From contig NZ_NHSF01000051.1 in assembly GCF_016653295.1 (NCBI RefSeq), positions 1-48,697 on the forward strand: a stretch of DNA of 48,697 bases, read 5' to 3'. Below the pieces are notes generated by a model, which was not told the origin of the DNA, searched no databases, and saw only the letters and a program-made list of their open reading frames with translations. Positions within the stretch are counted from its first letter, which is position 1. Each line of letters begins with the position of its first letter. Positions 44,430-48,697 of this stretch are shown here, piece by piece. Position numbers and translations under genes: made by a program. Source of the DNA: Halochromatium salexigens. Its GTDB lineage: Bacteria > Pseudomonadota > Gammaproteobacteria > Chromatiales > Chromatiaceae.

Positions 44430-45104
44430 TCAACCCTTCTTCTCGGTCTTGTCTTTAACGCCGGCGCCCGGAAAATCGCCAAGAATCTCACCGCGGAAGA
44501 CCCACACCTTCACACCCAGGATGCCGTAGGTTGTCTGTGCTTCGGCGAAGCCATAGTCGATGTCCGCACGCAACGTGTGCAATGGCACCCGACCCTCGCG
44601 ATACCACTCCGAGCGCGCAATCTCGGCACCATTCAAGCGGCCGGCAATATTCACGCGCACACCGCCAGCGCCAGCCCGCATAGTGCCTTGCACCGCACGC
44701 TTCATCGCCCGTCGGAACATGATGCGCCGCTCGAGCTGCTGGGCAATGCCCTCAGCAACTAACTGGGCATCGAGTTCAGGCTTACGGATCTCCTCGATGC
44801 TGATGTGCACCGGAATCCCCATACGCCCGGAGACCTCGGCGCGTAGCTTGTCGATATCGCCGCCCTTTTTACCGATGACGACGCCCGGACGCGCGGTATG
44901 GATAGTGATATGCGCGTTGCGTGCCGGGCGGTTGATCTGGATACGACTCACCGAGGCGTTCGCGAGCTTCTTCTTGAGAAACTCTCGCACCTCGAGATCG
45001 TTGTTCAACAGATCGGGATAATCCTTCGAACTCGCGTACCAGGTCGAATTCCAATCCTTGACGATGCCGAGCCGAATACCAACTGGATGTACTTTTTGTC
45101 CCAT
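44430..45104 (-). CDS. rpsC: Small ribosomal subunit protein uS3
   Basis: 224 residues: [24 protein letters not shown], the KH domain with [23 protein letters not shown] and the C-terminal domain [60 protein letters not shown]. It lies at the mRNA entry channel. Followed by rplP in 3 nt. Confidence 0.98.
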   Translation of the reverse strand: MGQKVHPVGIRLGIVKDWNSTWYASSKDYPDLLNNDLEVREFLKKKLANASVSRIQINRPARNAHITIHTARPGVVIGKKGGDIDKLRAEVSGRMGIPVHISIEEIRKPELDAQLVAEGIAQQLERRIMFRRAMKRAVQGTMRAGAGGVRVNIAGRLNGAEIARSEWYREGRVPLHTLRADIDYGFAEAQTTYGILGVKVWVFRGEILGDFPGAGVKDKTEKKG

Positions 45105-45107
45105 GCC

Positions 45108-45452
45108 TCAACCCCGACCGTCGCGTTCGGCTACCCGGACACTAATGTGGCTGGTGCGTTTTAAGATTCGCGTCGCTCGGCCCTTGGCGCGAGCGCGCAG
45201 GCGCTTCATCGTCGGACCCTCGCCCACTTGCACCTCGACGACGTGCAATTGGTCGATGTCCGCCCCGGCGTTGTTCTCGGCATTGGCGATCGCCGACTCC
45301 AAGAGCTTGCGCAGCATGCGCGCGCCTTTCTTGGTGCTGAACGCCAGATCATTGAGTGCGCGCTCAACGTGCTGTCCGCGAATCTGATCCGCGACCAGCC
45401 GCGCCTTCTGCGCCGAGAGACGCGCATACTTCAGTGTCGCTGCTGCTTGCAT
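45108..45452 (-). CDS. rplV: Large ribosomal subunit protein uL22
   Basis: 114 residues: [57 protein letters not shown] and the beta-hairpin [29 protein letters not shown] whose tip lines the exit tunnel and is a macrolide-resistance hotspot. Full length. Confidence 0.98.
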   Translation of the reverse strand: MQAAATLKYARLSAQKARLVADQIRGQHVERALNDLAFSTKKGARMLRKLLESAIANAENNAGADIDQLHVVEVQVGEGPTMKRLRARAKGRATRILKRTSHISVRVAERDGRG

Positions 45453-45462
45453 GGCTTATCCC

Positions 45463-45741
45463 CTAGCGCTTCTTGGCCTTGCGGTCCGCCGCGTGACCGC
45501 GGAAGGTCCGAGTCAGCGCGAATTCGCCAAGCTTATGGCCAATCATGTTCTCATTGATCAACACCGGCACATGCTGGCGACCGTTGTAGACGGCGATGGT
45601 CAGACCGACCATCTCCGGCAAAATCATCGAACGGCGCGACCAGGTCTTGATCGGCCGTTTACTATTCTGGGCCACCGCATCCTCGACCTTCTTGGCCAAG
45701 TGATGATCGATGAACGGGCCCTTGCGGATCGAACGTGCCAC
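45463..45741 (-). CDS. rpsS: Small ribosomal subunit protein uS19
   Basis: 92 residues: [72 protein letters not shown] is broken here only by my spelling of a continuous family pattern. It sits in the 30S head and contacts S13 and the A-site tRNA region. 10 nt before rplV. Confidence 0.97.
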   Translation of the reverse strand: MARSIRKGPFIDHHLAKKVEDAVAQNSKRPIKTWSRRSMILPEMVGLTIAVYNGRQHVPVLINENMIGHKLGEFALTRTFRGHAADRKAKKR

Positions 45742-45762
45742 GTGATCGCTCCTCGCGTTGTC

Positions 45763-46590
45763 TTACTTGCGCCGACGACGACGTACGATCATGCCGTCCG
45801 TACGCTTGTTGTTTCGAGTCTTATGGCCCTTGGTCGGCAGTCCCCAGGGGCTCACTGGATGACGACCGCCCGAGGTGCGGCCTTCACCCCCACCGTGCGG
45901 GTGATCCACTGGATTCATGACCACGCCGCGCACCGTCGGGCGCACGCCGCGCCAGCGCGAGGCCCCCGCCTTACCGAGCTTGCGCAGGCTGTGCTCGCCG
46001 TTGCCGACGACACCGATCACGGCGCGGCAGTCGGCATGCACCTTGCGCATCTCGCCGGAACGCAGCCGCAAGGTCGCGGAGTCACCCTCACGGGCGACGA
46101 GCTGCACCGAGGCGCCTGCCGCGCGCGCCAACTGCGCGCCCTTGCCGGGACGCATCTCGATGCAATGAACCTCGGTACCGACCGGGATATTGCGCAACGG
46201 CAAGCAGTTACCGACCGCGATCGGCGCCGTCTCCGAGGCCATCACGGTCGCGCCTTGGCTCAGCCCCTTGGGCGCGATGATGTAGGCGCGCTCGCCGTCG
46301 GCATACTTGAGCAGGGCGATGTTGGCGCTGCGGTTCGGATCGTATTCGATCCGCTCCACGACTGCCGGCACCTCTTTCTTGCGGCGCTTGAAATCGATGA
46401 GCCGAAAGCGCTGTTTATGGCCGCCACCACGATGCCGCACCGATATACGGCCCTGATTATTACGACCACCAGTCTTTGCTTTCTTCGAGAGCAATGCCTC
46501 GTGGGGCTCACCCTTGTGCAGCCCTTTTCCGGTGATCTTGACGACGAACCGCCGGCCGGGCGATGTCGGATTTGTTTTCACGATAGCCAT
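45763..46590 (-). CDS. rplB: Large ribosomal subunit protein uL2
   Basis: 275 residues: [19 protein letters not shown], then [31 protein letters not shown] and the C-terminal [31 protein letters not shown]. The His of the [12 protein letters not shown] loop is the residue once tied to peptidyl transfer. It binds 23S rRNA domain IV. 21 nt before rpsS. Confidence 0.98.
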   Translation of the reverse strand: MAIVKTNPTSPGRRFVVKITGKGLHKGEPHEALLSKKAKTGGRNNQGRISVRHRGGGHKQRFRLIDFKRRKKEVPAVVERIEYDPNRSANIALLKYADGERAYIIAPKGLSQGATVMASETAPIAVGNCLPLRNIPVGTEVHCIEMRPGKGAQLARAAGASVQLVAREGDSATLRLRSGEMRKVHADCRAVIGVVGNGEHSLRKLGKAGASRWRGVRPTVRGVVMNPVDHPHGGGEGRTSGGRHPVSPWGLPTKGHKTRNNKRTDGMIVRRRRRK

Positions 46591-46672
46591 TGTCTGTTAT
46601 CCGTGTCGTTGATGGGCCTTAGCAGGTACCGCCGTGCGCGAGCTTCACGCGCCGTCGCTCAAGCTCAGCCGA

Positions 46673-46981
46673 TCAGGCACCGCCCCCAAAGTCGATATCA
46701 TTGCCGGGCGCGAGGCGCACATAGGCCTTGCGCCAGCCAGGCCGCTTGCCTAGCCGCGCACCAAAGCGCTTCGCCTTGCCCTTAACATTCAGCACCTGCA
46801 CCGAGTCGACCTTGACCTCGAAGAGCAGCTCGACGGCCTGCCCGATCTCGCGCTTGGTCGCGGTTGGCTCAACTTTGAAGGTGTATTGCGCGGACTGATC
46901 GGCGATGAGCGAGGTTTTCTCGGAGATGATCGGTCCGAGCAGCACCTTCATCAGGCGTTCTTGATTGATACCCGCATTCAT
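46673..46981 (-). CDS. rplW: Large ribosomal subunit protein uL23
   Basis: 102 residues from the ATG at 46981, which overlaps the rplD stop (ATGA). Longer in-frame ORF upstream is a shadow. [26 protein letters not shown] starts the family; [19 protein letters not shown] ends it. L23 docks trigger factor and SRP at the exit tunnel. 82 nt before rplB. Confidence 0.97.
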   Translation of the reverse strand: MNAGINQERLMKVLLGPIISEKTSLIADQSAQYTFKVEPTATKREIGQAVELLFEVKVDSVQVLNVKGKAKRFGARLGKRPGWRKAYVRLAPGNDIDFGGGA

Positions 46982-47586
46982 GACAGACGCTCCTCTAGAA
47001 GGCGCAATGCAGCCTCGGTGACGATCAGATGTTCGGCCGCGACTAGGCTGACGGGATCGACGCTGGTGGCCGTATCGACCCAAACGCCCGGTAGATTGCG
47101 GGCACCCAATGCCAGGTTGTCCTCAACCTCATCGACGAGGATCAATGCGCGCTCGACACCGTACTCGGCCAGCTTCGCGCGAACCTCTTTCGTCTTCGGC
47201 GCGCTAATGCTCAGCTCAGAGACCAGGATCAAGCGCTCGGCGCGGATCAGCTCCGAGAGGATCGAGCGCACCGCGCCACGATACATCTTGCGGTTCACCT
47301 TCTGCTCGTAGCTGCGCGGCTGAGCCGCGAAGGTCACACCGCCGCTGCGCCATAATGGGCCACGGCTGGTACCGGCTCGGGCCCGGCCAGTTCCCTTTTG
47401 TCGATATGGCTTAGCTCCGCCACCGCTTACCGCGGCACGATTTTTTTGCGCTTTGGTTCCGGAGCGCGCACCGGCCAGATAGGCCGTCACGACTTGGTGC
47501 ACAAGCCCAGGCTTGTAGTCGACACCGAAGACCAGGTCAGCAACCTGGACCGACGACGACTCGGCGTTGCGAATAGCCAGCTCCAT
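46978..47586 (-). CDS. rplD: Large ribosomal subunit protein uL4
   Basis: 202 residues: [45 protein letters not shown] is the extended loop that reaches the tunnel constriction. The globular part includes [17 protein letters not shown] and LLVxDE-type [17 protein letters not shown]. In E. coli L4 represses the S10 operon; the leader would lie outside this window. 2 nt after rplC. Confidence 0.98.
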   Translation of the reverse strand: MELAIRNAESSSVQVADLVFGVDYKPGLVHQVVTAYLAGARSGTKAQKNRAAVSGGGAKPYRQKGTGRARAGTSRGPLWRSGGVTFAAQPRSYEQKVNRKMYRGAVRSILSELIRAERLILVSELSISAPKTKEVRAKLAEYGVERALILVDEVEDNLALGARNLPGVWVDTATSVDPVSLVAAEHLIVTEAALRLLEERLS

Positions 47587-47588
47587 GA

Positions 47589-48242
47589 TTAACCCTTCCG
47601 ATTCTTCTGTTTCACCGAGGGCACCACGAACAGGCGCCCTCCGGCTGGACCCGGTACGCCGCCGCGGATCAGCAAGAGATTGCGATCAACGTCGACCCGG
47701 ATCACCTCGAGATTCTGCTGACAGCGGTTCTCGTTGCCCATCTGGCCAGCCATCTTCTTACCCTTGAGCACGCGCCCTGGAGTCTGGCATTGACCAATCG
47801 ACCCCGGAGCCCGGTGCGACAACGAGTTACCGTGGGTGCTGTCCTGGCCGTGGAAATGATGCCGTCTGATGGTTCCGGTGAAGCCGCGCCCCTTGGTGAC
47901 GCCGCGCACATCAACTTTTTGACCAGACTCGAACAACGAGACCGACAGCTCACCACCCTCGCTCAAATCCTCACCCTCGCCGGAGGCGAGACGGAATTCA
48001 CGCAGCACTGAACCGGGCTCGGTGCCAGCCTTCGCGAAATGCCCAGCCATCGGCTCGGTCACCCGCGTTTTACGACGGCGCCCCGTGGTTACCTGAATCG
48101 CACGGTAACCATCACGTTCCTCAGTCTTAGTCTGCGTCACGCGGTTCGGCTGCACCTCGATCACGGTGACCGGAACGGAGCGACCGTCGTCACTGAAGAT
48201 GCGGGTCATACCGGCTTTGCGGCCGATCACACCAATGGCCAT
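47589..48242 (-). CDS. rplC: Large ribosomal subunit protein uL3
   Basis: 217 residues: [30 protein letters not shown], then [51 protein letters not shown], the loop near the peptidyl transferase centre with the Gln that is methylated by PrmB in E. coli. Full length. 10 nt after rpsJ. Confidence 0.98.
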   Translation of the reverse strand: MAIGVIGRKAGMTRIFSDDGRSVPVTVIEVQPNRVTQTKTEERDGYRAIQVTTGRRRKTRVTEPMAGHFAKAGTEPGSVLREFRLASGEGEDLSEGGELSVSLFESGQKVDVRGVTKGRGFTGTIRRHHFHGQDSTHGNSLSHRAPGSIGQCQTPGRVLKGKKMAGQMGNENRCQQNLEVIRVDVDRNLLLIRGGVPGPAGGRLFVVPSVKQKNRKG

Positions 48243-48252
48243 CGTCTTAACC

Positions 48253-48564
48253 TCAGCTCAGTTTGATCTGTACGTCGACACCGGCAGCCAGGTCGAGCTT
48301 CATCAGGGCGTCAACCGTTTTATCGGTCGGATCAACGATATCCATCAGCCGCTTGTGCGTGCGTAGCTCGTATTGGTCACGGGCGTCCTTGTTAACATGT
48401 GGCGAAATCAGCACGGTATAGTGCTCATGTCGCGACGGCAGCGGGACGGGACCGCGCACCTGCGCCCCGGTTCGCTTCGCCGTATCGACGATCTCGCGCG
48501 CGGACTGGTCGATCAATCGATGATCGAATGCCTTGAGTCGGATGCGTATGCGTTGGCTAGCCAT
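48253..48564 (-). CDS. rpsJ: Small ribosomal subunit protein uS10
   Basis: 103 residues: [40 protein letters not shown] and [43 protein letters not shown]. Also acts with NusB in antitermination. It directly follows tuf with a 5-nt gap, so the S10 operon here is probably read together with, or from, the tuf-side transcription unit. Confidence 0.98.
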   Translation of the reverse strand: MASQRIRIRLKAFDHRLIDQSAREIVDTAKRTGAQVRGPVPLPSRHEHYTVLISPHVNKDARDQYELRTHKRLMDIVDPTDKTVDALMKLDLAAGVDVQIKLS

Positions 48565-48569
48565 GCCCT

Positions 48570-48697
48570 TTACTCGATGATCTTCGCGACGACGCCGGCG
48601 CCGACGGTGCGTCCGCCTTCGCGCACCGCGAAACGCAACCCTTCTTCCATCGCGATCGGCGCGATCAGCTGCACGGTCATCTTCACGTTGTCGCCGG
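48570..48697 (-). CDS. tuf: Elongation factor Tu, C-terminal end (runs off right edge)
   Basis: The last 41 codons plus stop are seen: [41 protein letters not shown]. This is domain III of EF-Tu, which contacts tRNA and EF-Ts. The stop is TAA at 48570-48572. The usual rpsL-rpsG-fusA genes would lie beyond the window. Confidence 0.98.
   Translation of the reverse strand, partial: GDNVKMTVQLIAPIAMEEGLRFAVREGGRTVGAGVVAKIIE

Noticed and set aside
45451-46785. 444-residue plus-strand ORF over rpsS and rplB
   Set aside because: Antisense to ribosomal protein genes.

Overview
The window is GC-rich bacterial chromosome from a gammaproteobacterium, most likely a purple sulfur bacterium (Chromatiaceae/Chromatiales). 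This is inferred from protein flavour, from the gene orders rplU-rpmA-obgE-proB and hisB-hisA-hisE-tatABC, and from a complete S10-spc-alpha ribosomal protein cluster; no phylogeny was run.

Layout. 1-399: 5' part of a transposase gene running off the left edge. 517-3475: rplU-rpmA-obgE-proB behind a good sigma70 promoter. 3598-5250: a PIMT-like methyltransferase, a rhodanese and an isochorismatase-type hydrolase. 5291-12437 (minus): a tightly overlapping envelope operon read as O-antigen ligase-like, GT9 heptosyltransferase-like, two GT4 glycosyltransferases, polysaccharide deacetylase and waaA. 12547-14924 (plus): two tandem paralogous GT4 glycosyltransferases. 15335-18666 (plus): a 17-codon stub resembling the start of a DUF5989 protein, then PAP2 phosphatase, lipoprotein and ArnT-like GT39, coupled by ATGA overlaps. 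18770-24421 (minus): one 1883-residue composite protein with two nearly identical choice-of-anchor I (beta-propeller-like) domains flanking a 5'-nucleotidase-type metallophosphoesterase. 24654-25685: a degraded insertion sequence. 25690-26952: dCTP deaminase interrupted by a 231-residue intein. 27076-34467 (minus): a CysB-like LysR regulator, tatC/B/A, hisE, hisA, hisB, dtd, proline iminopeptidase and a SAM hydrolase. 34559-48697 (minus): the ribosomal protein/rpoA/secY block ending in the 3' part of tuf.

How the genes fit together. The left half is mostly outer-membrane and LPS assembly: Kdo transfer, core glycosylation, O-antigen ligation, undecaprenyl or lipid A phosphate handling and a lipid-linked sugar transferase. 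The right half is translation, protein export (SecY, Tat) and part of histidine synthesis. Three accessory events stand out: the intein in dcd, the duplicated-domain giant protein, and the IS remnant between them. Two conserved neighbourhoods are incomplete: the his cluster lacks hisH, hisF and hisI, and no tolC lies beside the methyltransferase-rhodanese pair. TatC carries a long acidic C-terminal extension ending in a TPR/FimV-like helical motif. Short in-frame tandem repeats (9 or 12 bp) recur in several envelope genes.

I saw no tRNA, rRNA, CRISPR array, prophage or obvious defence system. The strongest candidate for something unusual is the Dcd intein, followed by the giant duplicated nucleotidase.
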